DNA of 64,000 bases, taken from contig CP136065.1 of assembly GCA_032622095.1 (NCBI GenBank), forward strand, positions 38,870,503 through 38,934,502, given 5' to 3'. Made by a program: the position numbers and the translations under genes. A model generated the notes under the pieces. It was given only the letters and a program-made list of their open reading frames with translations. It was not told the origin of the DNA and ran no database searches. Position 1 is the stretch's first letter. The number at the start of each line of letters is the position of its first letter. Below, one piece after another: positions 13,869-25,399 of the stretch. Origin of the DNA: Siphonodentalium dalli. Its lineage: Eukaryota > Mollusca > Scaphopoda > Gadilida > Siphonodentaliidae.

Positions 13869-14167
13869 CCATGGATTTGGTAATTCTTCCATCTATAACA
13901 TTACATCAGCGACATCGTTATCATCATCGCCGTCGTGTGACATCTTCCAATGTTTTTTTTTGTATGTTTCATTTGCTGGTTTTTGTTTTTATTTTGTTTG
14001 TTATGTTTTGATTTTTTGTGGCCACTATATGAACATTTCGTTATTTAATAACTTGTGTCATGTTACAGAGAAATGTGCATTTGGAACAAGACGCTCACAT
14101 TGTTCATCAAGATTCATATAGTAATTTATATATATACAGACTGATCTTGACACTGATTTGCATCTAT

Positions 14168-15134
14168 ATGTGGAATTTACACGAACATGACTTTTGGAAC
14201 TTATTTCCTATTCCTTATTCGCAAAAATGTACCGTTCGGTCAATACCGCGCATAGAATCACAGCGCACACCGGGGATACAACCTCGAGGGGTGAAAATGG
14301 GGCATGGACCATTTTCGAGACCGGCAAGTATTTCGGCCAATTTGACGGCATGGGCGTGTGCGCCCCATATACATCCACACACTCGGCGGTAACGTCCTGA
14401 AAGGGGTAAAACATATGGTATGGACCATTGTCGAGAACGGTAATAATTTCAACCAATTTGACGGCATGTGTGTGACGCCCGCCCCAAATACCCCCTAGAA
14501 ACATCCTCACTCTTCAATCCGCACCTCCGGGGGTACCGACCCGAGGAGGGTAAACATTGGGTATGGACAATTTTCGGGAAGCACCCACCACTCGCCCGCA
14601 CCCCCGTGGGGTACCAACCCGAGGGAGTGAAAATGGTGTATGGACAATTTTCGAGAACAGTAAGGATTTCGGCCAATTTTACGGCATGGGTGGGTGGCCC
14701 TCCCCAAATACCCATAGAAACACACGCAGCTCACAGCCCCGGGGATATATAGGGGGTATTAAGGGCGGGCCACCCACTCATGCCGTCATATTGGTAGAAA
14801 TCCTTACCGTTCTCGAAAATTGTCCATACACCATTTTCACTCCCTCGGGTTGGTACCCCCGGGTGAGGGGGGTTCTATGGGGTATCTGGTATGGATCACA
14901 CACCCATGCCGTCAAATTGGCTGAAATCCTTACCGTTCTCGAAAATATACCATTTCCACCACTGGGGTGGTACCCCCGGGGTGCGGGTGAGGGGCGGGTG
15001 TTTCTAGTGGGTACTTGGGGTGGGCCACCCACACATGCCGTCAAATTTACCGAAAGGTACATTTTTTTCGAAAAAAAAGAAAGAATGAGGAATATGGAAT
15101 AAGTTCCAAAGTCATGTTCGTGAATTCACTATGT
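14168..15134. mobile_element. Second foldback-type element with tandem subunits in both arms
   Basis: The ends are inverted: cacgaacatgactttt-ggaactt at about 14180 mirrors aagttcc-aaagtcatgttcgtg at about 15120. Each arm holds several ~100-bp subunits with tatggacaattttcgagaac, ggcatgggtgggtgg and gggtaccaacccgagg, meeting near 14750. It is markedly more GC-rich than its surroundings. It has no similarity to the 1-4020 element beyond the design. Target duplication is not clear. Confidence 0.65.
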
Positions 15135-15696
15135 TAAGCTGTATATACAACGTTTAGATACGTATAATGTGCATGGTGTTTTCGTACAGGCATGCATGCT
15201 TTGTCTTGAATGGTTAATCGAGACATTCGATGTTTTTGGGGCACCGCGCCGTTGTTGGACATGCATGCCTATACGAGTTGAAGAACCATTACCTTTATAG
15301 TCTTGGGTTTTATAAATGAGCACATAAAGCTCCTTTCTTTTCCCCGACATTTACGACATTTCTATTAAAATTTTAAATTTTCTCAACAAGAAAACAACGA
15401 CCTTCCAAAGAAGAGGTTTTGACAAGTTTATTGAGATCACGTGCAAATTAAATAGTGTTTTCGTGTGTCGGTTCGGATGTAAAGAGATGCTAAATCCTTT
15501 GTTTGCGGTAAACGCGGCCTGCTGAACTAGAAACAGTTAATTCAAATGCAACAGGTGTGCGCTAGCCGAAAATAACGGTCGAGTGACTTTGATAAAGAAA
15601 GCTTTCATTAATGGCGCGCAAAAACCAAGTAAATACCCGGAATTTGTGTATTGAGATATCTTGAATCAGATGAAAAAACATCGGTATGTGTCCGAG

Positions 15697-16155
15697 CAAC
15701 TACAAGTACTAGATCATGCCATGAATTCCTGTCCTAGCTACGCCCGTAGAGCTCATATTCCACCAGTACAAAACCTGGGAACTTTTTGATGTTCTGACCC
15801 GTTATGACAGGGAACTTTATAACATTGAACAAACAAGGCAGGGAATATATTTCTTTGTTAATAAGTGTTCCTCAATAATATACTTCACAGTGGGGAATGG
15901 TCCCAGCTGGAGATTGCATGCTTTTTGTGATTTTTGTGAGCTCACATCGAAATAAACATTCAATTAATTACCCGGGAGAAATTCCATAATTTAAGCAAAA
16001 TTGCTGGCAGTCACTTTAATCGTACAACTTCAATGTAATAAATGTCCCTGTCAACTGGGCACAACATCAAAACGTTCCCAGGTTTTGTTCTGGTGGAATA
16101 TGATCTCTGCGGGCGTAGCCAGAGTAGAGATTCGTGGAATGATCAAGTGTAGTTG
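15697..16155. mobile_element. MITE with ~80-bp imperfect inverted ends
   Basis: Left end caactacaagtactagatc, then atattccaccagtacaaaac-ctgggaac; the right end is its complement (gttcccaggttttgttctgg ... gtagttg). A related, partial copy lies at 56690-56990. No clear target-site duplication is visible, so the superfamily is unknown. Confidence 0.65.
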
Positions 16156-16312
16156 ATATCTTTGTGGTGTATCTATATATAGGAACACAGTCATAAAATC
16201 AATCATTACACTTCAACGATGGTCATAAAGTAATGTTACTTTAGACAGTATTCTCATCATTACAGCTACAGTACCTATAGGAACACCAGCAGTAGCGAAG
16301 AAATGTATAGGC

Positions 16313-16712
16313 TTAACCCTTTACCCAACAGAAGGGCCCTGTGCCAATGCATTCTCTTATATATGCGAGTCGACCATAGGTCGCCTCGCATATATAAGAG
16401 AATGAATTGGCTTAACACATTAAAAGTTATAAAATTGTTAAAGAATGTAAGAAAAAATGGTAAAAAGTGTTAAAAAAAAGATTTTTTTTAGGCCAATGCA
16501 TTCTCTTATATATGCGAGGCGACCTATGGTCGACTCGCATATATAAGAGAATGCATTGGCACAGGGCTAACTGTAACTATCACAATGTGGTCAAGGAGCC
16601 GGTTCCAATGATATCCATATTTGTATGGTTCTATTGAGACAGACCGAAGATATTTTAGGCTGTTGAAGCTTTATTTGGCCGGTTTTGGCCGGTTTGTTGG
16701 GTAAAGGGTTAA
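16313..16712 (+). mobile_element. piggyBac-like MITE, family 1, copy B
   Basis: TTAA-flanked, 400 bp, with ends ccctttacccaacaga and tttgttgggtaaaggg. Two hairpin modules (16343-16411, 16493-16560) are separated by an AT-rich spacer. The interior right half (gagacagaccgaagatattt, ggccggttttggccggttt) is shared with copies A, C and D. Its right TTAA is also the left TTAA of the next MITE. Confidence 0.9.
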
Positions 16713-16950
16713 AGGGGTACTGCACGCTAAATCCGCCCATTTATGGGACCATCTCCTTTTATACTCAACATAATATATGCAACAAATAAATGAATTTGAG
16801 CCATGGATGAGTGCAAAATGCACACATGTGGTCTATAAAGGATGCGAAAAACATGGTAATTATAATGAAAATTCATTTTCATTATAATGAAAATTCATTT
16901 TCATTATAATTACCATGTTCTTGGAGAATTAGGGAACAGTCCCCCTTTAA
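16709..16950. mobile_element. TTAA-flanked MITE, family 5, copy 1
   Basis: TTAA followed by aggggtactgcacgctaaat, ending cagtccccct-TTAA. The interior contains an AT-rich palindromic tandem (attataatgaaaattcattt repeated, 16857-16911). It abuts copy B of family 1 through a single shared TTAA. Confidence 0.75.
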
Positions 16951-17593
16951 AGCTGGTCTTGAAGATCACGTGGCTTAGTTGTCACCTATACACACACATT
17001 AGTGCTTTATTCAACGTGTCAAACCCATCAAGAAAAAAGAAATGTTTGTTGATACGAATATACTACACGACAGCCTGCATCTTTTATTCACCACAGTTAG
17101 GTCATCGGGAATATTCAAAAGTACATGCGAACTGTGTGGTAGTAAATAAACCTCAGCGAATAACTCATATTATAGTTGTGGTTGTAGTCAATTCACAATT
17201 CAATAAAATGATAATGTTTAATTGGAAACCACTAAATGAATACTATGTATGTGAAAGCTTTAAATTCGATTACCCTGAGCTAAGTCAATTTTATACATGT
17301 TTACGAAACTTCCATTTCAAACTATTATACTATTTTATGGCCATCAACATTAGTGACTAACCAACAAGATGACTGTTAAGAAAATCATGAAACCTTGAAT
17401 TTTACCAATGATAGCAGACGAGAGTTGATAATTTAAAATTAAGTGGAGCCCTTATTGAACCCAAACGTAATAGAATACCTTTTTCGACACCCGAAGCTGC
17501 ATGACTGTGTTCGTCTCAGTTTTATTCTTATTAGTGCGAGCCATAGAAGACAAGACATCGAACATAGTTCGTGTTTAATACGAGAGCGGGCCT

Positions 17594-17784
17594 TTAAAGG
17601 GGTACTGTACACTAAATTTCATTTTCATTATAATTACCATGTTGTTTGCATCATTCATAGAGCACATGAGTGTATTTTTGCACTAATCCTTGGCTCAAAT
17701 TCATTCATTTGTTGCATATTTTCTGTTGAGTATAAATAGAGATGGTCCCATAAATGTCCGGATTTAGTGTACAGTGCCCCTTGA
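17594..17784. mobile_element. TTAA-flanked MITE, family 5, copy 2
   Basis: Left end TTAA-aggggtactgtacactaaat; right end atttagtgtacagtgcccct-TTGA, so one target copy has mutated. The interior is homologous to copy 1 (ggaccatctc, gagtataaa, attataattaccatgtt) in the inverse arrangement. Confidence 0.75.
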
Positions 17785-18369
17785 CTGTGACAGTGATCAA
17801 CGAGAAATGTACACCATTTACTATAGTTATCAATGTCCGAAAGTCCAACAGACATCACTGCTATACACAGTGTAAAGAATTGTCTGATCAGAGAATCAAA
17901 TTCAACAGGTGGCCGCCTGTTGATTCGTTGTACGAGCTATGACATCTGTCGTTGGCGCCCGATTCAAATCTTATAGTGGCACGTGTGTATTCAGACAATT
18001 AAATGGATTTTATTTAAAACTCAAATTAATTTAAAGTGACACATGGCCATATTAATTCCTATATTATAGTATCTTCCTGTTTTCGCGATGATGCAAATGA
18101 CATCTGTGGTAGGAATTCGAGGTGGAAGTAATCTTTTAGCTGATAACTGCATGGTGGAAAGTATGAGCATATATATGATCATAAGTGAAATGGCTATGGT
18201 TGCTGTTGCAATAAATTTGTTACGACAAAGAGTTAATGCAGTCTGAATACACTTTAGATCAACGAATATCGCTATGTCATAACTAGGCATATGTGTATAA
18301 TGTTAACACAAACAGGGATTAAAGGGCATGGTTCGTTCGAACCCGAAAATTATATATATAATTATTTGG

Positions 18370-18465
18370 TACTTTACTTTAAACATATTTTATTGTAAAT
18401 TCATTTACAACGGGATTGGGGTACACGTTTTAACAACCCACAGTGTCCCCGCTCCCATATACAAT
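18370..18465 (-). repeat. Fragment homologous to a LINE 3' UTR
   Basis: The stretch aacatattttattgtaaatt ... gttttaacaaccca ... cccgctcccata matches 21214-21305, which is the 3' flank of the minus-strand LINE fragment at 21464. Probably a second 5'-truncated copy. Confidence 0.4.
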
Positions 18466-18476
18466 CTATATATATG

Positions 18477-18630
18477 TATGAATTTAAACATCTATATATG
18501 AATTTAAACACCTATATATGAATTTAAACACCTATATATGAATTTAAACACATATATATGAATTTAAACATCTATATATGAATTTAAACACATATATATG
18601 AATTTAAACATCTATATATGAATTTAAACA
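18477..18630. repeat. 20-bp tandem repeat, 8 copies
   Basis: Unit atgaatttaaacacctatat repeated eight times with c/a/t changes at one or two positions. Confidence 0.95.
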
Positions 18631-18639
18631 TATTTGGTA

Positions 18640-19510
18640 AGATATATCTCAAAACATATATAGGCGTACGATTTCCGAACAAACTCGTATATATATATAT
18701 AGTACTGAAAATACGTATTTTGTTTCTTATATTTTCCGGTAAATTTGAGTTCGTTTCGTTTTAAGGCACGTGCGGCCTTAGTTGTCGAAAATTTTCATAT
18801 TTGTTCCAATCACCGTAAACAGAAAAACATTAAAAAGCATATAGTTTCGTCCATATATACCATGACCATCACGTAAACAGCATGTTATCATAAAGACATA
18901 CTATATTTTACCTAAACAAGAGCCTGATTGTGTTACAGAAGATAGCACAATGCTACTGGCTAATCACACACAAATGGCATAAACGCTCTTTATTAGTTCC
19001 ATATCAGGAATTCACCAACAAAGAACGCTCTTTATGTTTACCATCATAATATAAACAAACACCAGAAAAGTAACTTTTTAAGCTTTTGTTTTCATAACAA
19101 TGGTCAAATATATGACAATAACATGCTGTTTATGCGATATTTCTTATTTGTATACGGACAAAGTCTGTCTACATTTTGATGTTCTTTCTGTTTGTGGCGG
19201 TTTTTGACGGGTGGAAATATTTTCACAGGATACCCACCACCAAGGCCAACCGTATCTTTAATATGTGCCTGTTCACAATGCACATGTTACAGACCATAGG
19301 TTGAAACTCTAGAGCTGTCATCGCTCTGAATCTATTACGATTCTTTAATGGCTAAAATGAAGAGAAAGGAGTCGATGCAAAGCTACCCATAAATGACACA
19401 AGTGAATCACGATAATTTACAACGGGTGCTCGGCGGCCTATGTCGTTAATGTGCATACCACATTAGGCGTCATATACGTCATCCAGAAATTGTGAATCTG
19501 TTGGGTAGCA
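18640..19510. other. No recognisable gene
   Basis: AT-rich sequence. The phrase acgctctttat occurs twice here and again at 38.2 and 38.6 kb, but no element boundary can be drawn. Confidence 0.4.
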
Positions 19511-19513
19511 TTG

Positions 19514-19865
19514 GGGTACGTTCATACACTGGCAACTTTGCACGGTATCGTTTGCAGGCATTTCGTCGTAGAAAACGATATGGTGCCAGAATATGAACGG
19601 AAACATGCATATAAGATGCATCTATATCAAAGCGATTTACGTGTGAAGTAATCTCTATAGGTTCCACCTGAACCGATGCCACCGGAATGCTGCCTGTAAA
19701 GAGCATGCAATTATATCGCAAGAATCAATGATACGGGCATTTGTAGGCAATGCCAGTAGCACCGTTACAAGCGGAACTACAGGAATTTTACTTCTCATGT
19801 GGTTTTCTATGACGAAATGCCCACAAAACACACCATGCAAACTTGCCAGCGTATGAACGTACCCT
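19514..19865. mobile_element. MITE with ends GGGTACGTTCATAC
   Basis: The left end gggtacgttcatacactgg-caactttgca and the right end complement (gcaaacttgccagcgtatga-acgtaccc) form an inverted pair. A second inner pair (gcatttcgtcgtagaaaac / gttttctatgacgaaatgc) confirms it. About 350 bp, non-coding. No target-site duplication was identified. Confidence 0.7.
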
Positions 19866-20817
19866 TAGTGTCAAGTTTGTCGGTTACTTATAGTATAGTA
19901 GAGTATAAATAGTGTATGTGGAGTGTATCGATTTCCCCTTCAAATTAACCCTCTGGTCAGGTTTATCCAACAACGCCGTGAATTGGTCTGCCGCCTATAT
20001 ATGTATAACGACTGACATAACTGATTCCACAATATAACAATCTATACCATATTATAGGAAAATAGTCTGAGTACACGGGAATCAGGGGACCGAACTTATC
20101 AAAGACCCTGTGTTATCGGATTCAACCATTTATGCATGTATTCCATGTCATAGCGGGTATATGCATGCTCTTCAGAAATGGAGGTAATAAACAAATACGG
20201 TCATACCGATATGTGTGGTCATGACGGAGATAGACGGATACACAAAAACAGACATCTCGGATAACCGGAGATATGAGTTCATGAGGTGGTGAATGCACAT
20301 AGCGAACATTGTGGCGTGTACTTGAGTGCGTACTGTTTACTTTAGGATGATTTATAAAAGTTCGACAAACAATATTGAAACCCCTCAACAGGTGGGTACA
20401 ATACGGGCTTCAATGATGGTCGAACTATATTTCAATACACGGCATTCTTTCGAAGATGCATGGTGAATCTGAAATTACATTGTCTATTTCGATGTTATAG
20501 GGAGAAACAGTATTGTCATGATTTGTATGTATAGATATTTAAAATATTTTTACAGCACTTTACAATTATACATTCGAACCTCGAGGACAGGTCTGTTGGT
20601 ACGGGGTCGCGGACTTGCGGTCTTCCCCAAACGGTTCACTATATAGTCCACCCTGGTTGGTTTAAACATTGATTGTTTATATCCACCAAATATATAAGTA
20701 TGTTACATAAGACACATTGAACATGGACATACATAAGGAATTGTTACAATGTATATGGTACAGTGTTATATATACGGTAGTAAGGGAGATCGACAGTAAA
20801 CATGTGGCTTTTTTTGT

Positions 20818-21217
20818 TTAACCCTTTACCCAACAGAAGGGCCCTGTGCCAATGCATTCTCTTATATATGCGAGTCGACCATAGGTCGCCTCGCATATAT
20901 AAGAGAATGCATTGGCTTAACACATTAAAAATTATAAAATTGTTAAAGAATGTAAGAAAAAATGGTAAAAAGTGTTAAAAAAAGATTTTTTTTAGGCCAA
21001 TGCATTCTCTTATATATGAGAGGCGACCTATGGTCGACTCGCATATATAAGAGAATGCATTGGCACAGGGCATAACTGTAACTATCACAATGTGGTCAAG
21101 GAGCCGGTTCCAATGATATCCATATTTGTATGGTTCTATTGAGACAGACCGAAGATATTTTAGGCTGTTGAAGCTTTATTTGGCCGGTTTTGGCCGGTTT
21201 GTTGGGTAAAGGGTTAA
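20818..21217 (+). mobile_element. piggyBac-like MITE, family 1, copy C
   Basis: 400 bp, TTAA at both ends, terminal ccctttacccaaca / tgttgggtaaaggg. Hairpin modules at 20848-20916 and 20996-21064. Nearly identical to copies B and D, suggesting recent amplification. It sits at the end of the LINE 3' region (21218 upward). Confidence 0.92.
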
Positions 21218-21463
21218 ACATATTTGTATTGTCATACAATATTACAAGAGGGATCGGGGCACAAGTTTTAACAACTTACATCCGCCCCTCTCCCATTAAC
21301 ATTTTAACAAATACAACGTAGATGACGAACATAACATATATACAGGGTGATGTATGGTGTGTTTGTGATTGATGTCAGTCCTATCCTGCTTTTGAAATTT
21401 CATCTGAGGTAGTCAACATTTGTAACGCACAGGAGGATCGCCAATATTTTTAGCAGAGGGGGC

Positions 21464-21780
21464 CTAATTAAATCGTTTCGTTGATGAAATGTATGAATAA
21501 ACAAAATGGAAAAGAATTTCATTGGGTCGATTCGATTCTGATGATATCCCTGTGAGTAAGGAGGAAATGTTTGATATTATAAATTGGTGGGCTGCAATCT
21601 TGTTGAAAATTTCGCATCTTTCGGTTGCATACAGGGGGCACTCAAAGAAATAATGAAAGGCATCTTCGACTTCGTATCCACATGTGCATTTAGTGGTATC
21701 AGAGATAAACTTGTTGTACATATCTGATTACAATAGTTGCGAATTGGCTTTTCGGGTGTCGTTCTCCCCATGTATCATCA
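21464..21780 (-). pseudogene. C-terminal fragment of a non-LTR retrotransposon ORF2
   Basis: The minus-strand frame (85 codons) contains KCTCGYEVEDAFHYFFECPLY, the Cys-Cys-His-Cys zinc-binding end typical of LINE reverse transcriptase ORFs. Just upstream an in-frame TAA and a frame change break the coding sequence, and no reverse transcriptase palm motif is present. It is a dead, 5'-truncated copy. Its 3' region probably runs down to 21218. Confidence 0.65.
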
Positions 21781-22185
21781 AGGGCCCCTGTAAAATGTAT
21801 ATATAAATCATCCTGGGATTTTCCGATCGGGACAGGAAAGTATAGATAGATAATTCGGATATTACATGCATGGGTTCTGGGATTTTTTGGATATTAAGAA
21901 TTAATTTGCTATACGATGTTGGTGGTCCTGCTGATTTGCTACGATACTGTAGCCGATTCTGTTAAGTAAAAGTGGCGGTATTATTCCTAAAGTATTAGTA
22001 TTCCTAAACTATTTTCATATATAATGGTGGCGCTGTGTTTGCATATAACGACAGGGAAAGTCATCTCAATTGTGACTGGCTTGCAACAACCATTATTAGA
22101 CTTTGTATAACAAACCGTGTCACCATTTGCAATTGAAGTGTTTGAATAGATAATATATAATGTTCACGTAAAGTCTGTTTGATAC

Positions 22186-22400
22186 TTAATAATGGTGAAG
22201 TACACGATAGTCCACAAATTCCTTAAATTGGTCCAAAAAGTCAACATTAACTATACAGTTAGGAAGAGCATTCCACACATGTCGGATTATCTGTGTGAAA
22301 AGGTACTTTCATATATATACAGGGTCTCTGATGCTACTTTGGTCGATCACCATATGTTTTATCATGCCTATTGTCGCTGTATAAGTACGAAAGCGCATTA
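22186..22400 (-). pseudogene. C-terminal end of a second, different LINE ORF2
   Basis: On the minus strand the frame ending at TAA (22188-22186) reads FTQIIRHVWNALPNCIVNVD, then FLDQFKEFVDYR. This fits the WN-x-LP ... FK-x-x-(L/V)D tail found at the end of Jockey/CR1/L2-type LINE proteins. A stop and frameshift precede it. The 53-bp minisatellite starts directly at its upstream side. Confidence 0.55.
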
Positions 22401-24400
22401 GGGCCATCCGAAACACCACCGCACCACAAAATATACAAATATACAACTCGTTAGGGTCATCCGAAACACCACCGCACCCCAAATATACAAATACACAACT
22501 CATTAGGGTCATCCGAAACACCACCGCACCCCCAAATATACAAATATACAACTCGTTATAACGTTTACCAACAACTCATTGCAGCGACTTACAACTCGTT
22601 ATGATGACTTGCAAGTCATTATAACTAGTTGTAAGTTATTATAACGAGTTGTAGGAAGTCGTTATAACGACGTTATACTATAAAGAGTTGTGTATTTGTA
22701 TATTTAGTGGTGCGGTGGTGCTTCGGATGGCCCTAATGAGTTGTGTATTTGTATATCTGGGGGTGCGGTTGTGTTTCGGATGACCCTAATGAGTTGTGTA
22801 TTTGTATATTTGGGGGTGCGGTGGTTTTTCGGATGGCCCTAATGAGTTGTGTATTTATATATTTCGGGGTGCGGTGGTGTTTCGGATGACCCTAATGAGT
22901 TGTGTATGTGTATATTTAGTGGTGCGGTGGTGTTTCGGATGGCCCTAATGAGTTGTATATTTGATTATTTGGGGGTGCGGTGTGCTTCGGATGACCCTAA
23001 TGAGTAGTGTATTTGTATATTTGAGGATGCGGTGGTTTTTCGGATGACCCTAATGAGTTGTATATTTGTATATTTGAGGGTGCGGTTGTGCTTCGATGAT
23101 CCTAATGAGTTGTGTATGTGTATATTTGGGGGTGCGGTGGTGTTTCGGAAGACCCTAATTAGTTGTGTATTTGTATATTTGGGGGTACGGTGGTGTATCG
23201 GATGACCCTAATGATTTGTGTATTTGTATATGGCATTATGGGGGGGGGGGTGATGTGGTGTTTTGGATGACCCTAATGAGTTGTGTATTTTTATATGGGG
23301 GGTGCGGTGGTGTTTCGGATGGCCCTAATGAGTTGTGTATTTGTTTATTTGGGGCTGCGGTGGTGTTTCAGATGACCCTAATGAGTTGTGTATTTGTATA
23401 TTTAGGGGTGCGGTGGTGTTTCGGATGGCCCGAATGAGTTGTGTATTTGTTTATTTGGGGCTACGGTGGTGTTTCGGATGGCCCGAATGAGTTGTGTTTT
23501 TGTATATTTGGGGGTGCGGTGGTGTTTCGGATGGCCCTAATGAGTTGTGTATTTGTATATTTGGGGGTGCGGTGGTGTTTCGGATGGCCCTAATGAGTTG
23601 TGTATTTGTATATTTGGGGGTGCGGTGGTGTTTCGGATGACCCTAATGAGTTGTGTATGTGTTTATTTGTTGGGTGCTGTAGTGTTTCGGATGACCCTAA
23701 TGAGTTGTGTATTTGTATATTTGGGGGTGCGGTGGTGTTTCGGATGACCCTAATGAGTTGTGTATTTGTATATTTGGGGGTGCGGTGGTGTTTCTGATGA
23801 CCCTAATGAGTTGTGTATGTGTTTATTTGTTGGGTGCTGTAGTGTTTCGGATGACCCTAATGAGTTGTGTATTTGTATATTGGGGGGTGAGGTGGTGTTT
23901 CGGATGACCCTAATGAGTTGTGTATGTGTTTATTTGTTGGGTGCTGTAGTGTTTCGGATGACCCTAATGAGTTGTGTATTTGTATATTGGGGGGTGAGGT
24001 GGTGTTTCGGATGACCCTAATGAGTTGTGTATGTGTTTATTTGTTGGGTGCTGTAGTGTTTCGGATGACCCTAATGAGTTGTGTATTTGTATATTTGGGG
24101 GCGCGGTGGTGTTTCTGATGGCCCTAATGAGTTGTGTATTTGTATATTGGGGGGTGAGGTGGTGTTTCGGATGACCCTAATGAGTTGTGTATGTGTTTAT
24201 TTGTTGGGTGCTGTAGTGTTTCGGATGACCCTAATGAGTTGTGTATTTGTATATTGGGGGGTACGGTGGTGTTTCTGATGGCCCTAATGAGTTGTGTATT
24301 TGTTTATTTGGGGTGCGGTGGTGTTTCTGTTGGTTCTAATGAGTTGTATATTTGTATATTTGGCGGGGGGGGTGCCGTGGCAGTTCGGATGGGCCTAATA
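22399..24400. repeat. 53-bp minisatellite with a head-to-head inversion
   Basis: The unit runs gaccctaatgagttgtgtat, then ttgtatatttgggggtgcgg, then tggtgtttcggat (53 bp). Three units are inverted (22399-22555), followed by a ~130-bp spacer made of acaactcgttataac-like palindromes (22556-22688), then about 32 forward units to 24395. Some units alternate between two types (tttgggggtgcgg and tttgttgggtgctgtag), giving a ~106-bp higher-order period around 23620-24240. As 53 is not a multiple of three and the unit has no stops, the overlapping open frames here are not genes. Confidence 0.95.
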
Positions 24401-24545
24401 CGTTTTCGTAGTATAATTTTTTAAGACGCAACAGGAAATAGCGTAGCTTTGTTGATATTATAATATTCTATTTTTATTTTTGTACACCTCTAGAGGGTCA
24501 CCATGAAGTCTAAATAAAGGCGGTATATAAATGAAATTATACAGT
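24400..24545 (+). repeat. LINE-like 3' tail
   Basis: The end reads gtacacctctagagggtcac, then aataaaggcggtatataaat and a short atgaaat tail, resembling the 3' ends of non-LTR retrotransposons. The phrase cctaata-cgttttcgta at its left is related to cctaatg-cgctttcgta at the other, inverted end of the minisatellite. Confidence 0.4.
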
Positions 24546-24698
24546 TGGGAATTTGGTGTGATTCAAAGAGTGTGGGTGTGAACTTGAAAATTTAAAGCTG
24601 ACATCCCCGAAAGAAAAAACCCTTATAGCCACGGTCTTGAAACCCCATGATACCTTAGAAAATCAAAACCATCAATTAACTCGCGCTTTCACCTTTAG

Positions 24699-25039
24699 TG
24701 TACAAGAAGCTTTCATATCCATACAATAATGTTGCAACGAAAGTGCAAATTGCAGGGCAGTTAAGCGCTTCTGTAGTCTCATCAATCATTGCCGAGCCAG
24801 GTGAATTATTTACGTGCAGCATAAATCCCCCATCAGAAGATTACCGTTCTTTGTTATCATTAGCAAAATTCAAAACTGTTCCCGAAACAGTTAATTTGAA
24901 AATAAAATTCAACAGGTGGAATGATATCAAAATAACCGTCGATGGAGATTTTGGCGGGAAGATGAAGACATATGTTCAGAATGTCTCGCTTACCACCTTG
25001 CCTGTAACAACCAGCCACGACACTCTTCTTTCTTTTTGA
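24699..25039 (+). other. Exon-like open frame of ~113 codons, unassigned
   Basis: An open frame ending at TGA (25037-25039) starts just after an acceptor-like ctttcacctttag. The protein (contains NLKIKFNRWNDIKITVDGDF) has a balanced composition unlike the repeat-derived frames nearby, but I recognise no family. No partner exon was found. It may be a lone last exon or chance. Confidence 0.2.
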
Positions 25040-25399
25040 CCATATGGTTATTAATTCTGCCTAATTAGATCGAATGACTGACATGACGAAAGTCCCGAAT
25101 AGCATATATCGCGTATACAAAAGCGGGCCGCTAAACACCTAGCCTCCAGCTATCGATAAGTGATCGTCGTATTTTGTAATAGGGTCCTTGTAATTATTTG
25201 CCGAGAATTGACAGGTAAATCGTTTTACCGGTCGAGATTTTCTCGAAACTTTGTGTATTATACACCCTCGGGTTTGAAACTGAATATTTTTTTAATTTTC
25301 TCCCATATTGTGAGATGGGAGGTTTTGGGAAAATAACCAACAATTTTAAGACCTATATGTTATATAGAGGATCTTTAATGAGTCTCAATTATATACGAT

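Noticed and set aside
13643-14011. Open frames such as QCILLYMR...HRSPRIYKRMHW in several places
   Set aside because: They are the two strands of the MITE hairpin translated; the same text appears wherever the hairpin lies.
14208-15102. Open frames of up to 181 codons on both strands at 14.2-15.1 kb
   Set aside because: They follow the GC-rich inverted tandem subunits of the foldback element and mirror each other.
22309-24424. Overlapping frames encoding WGCGGVSDDPNELCICIFGG-type repeats
   Set aside because: Artefact of a 53-bp unit without stops; frames rotate through all three readings.
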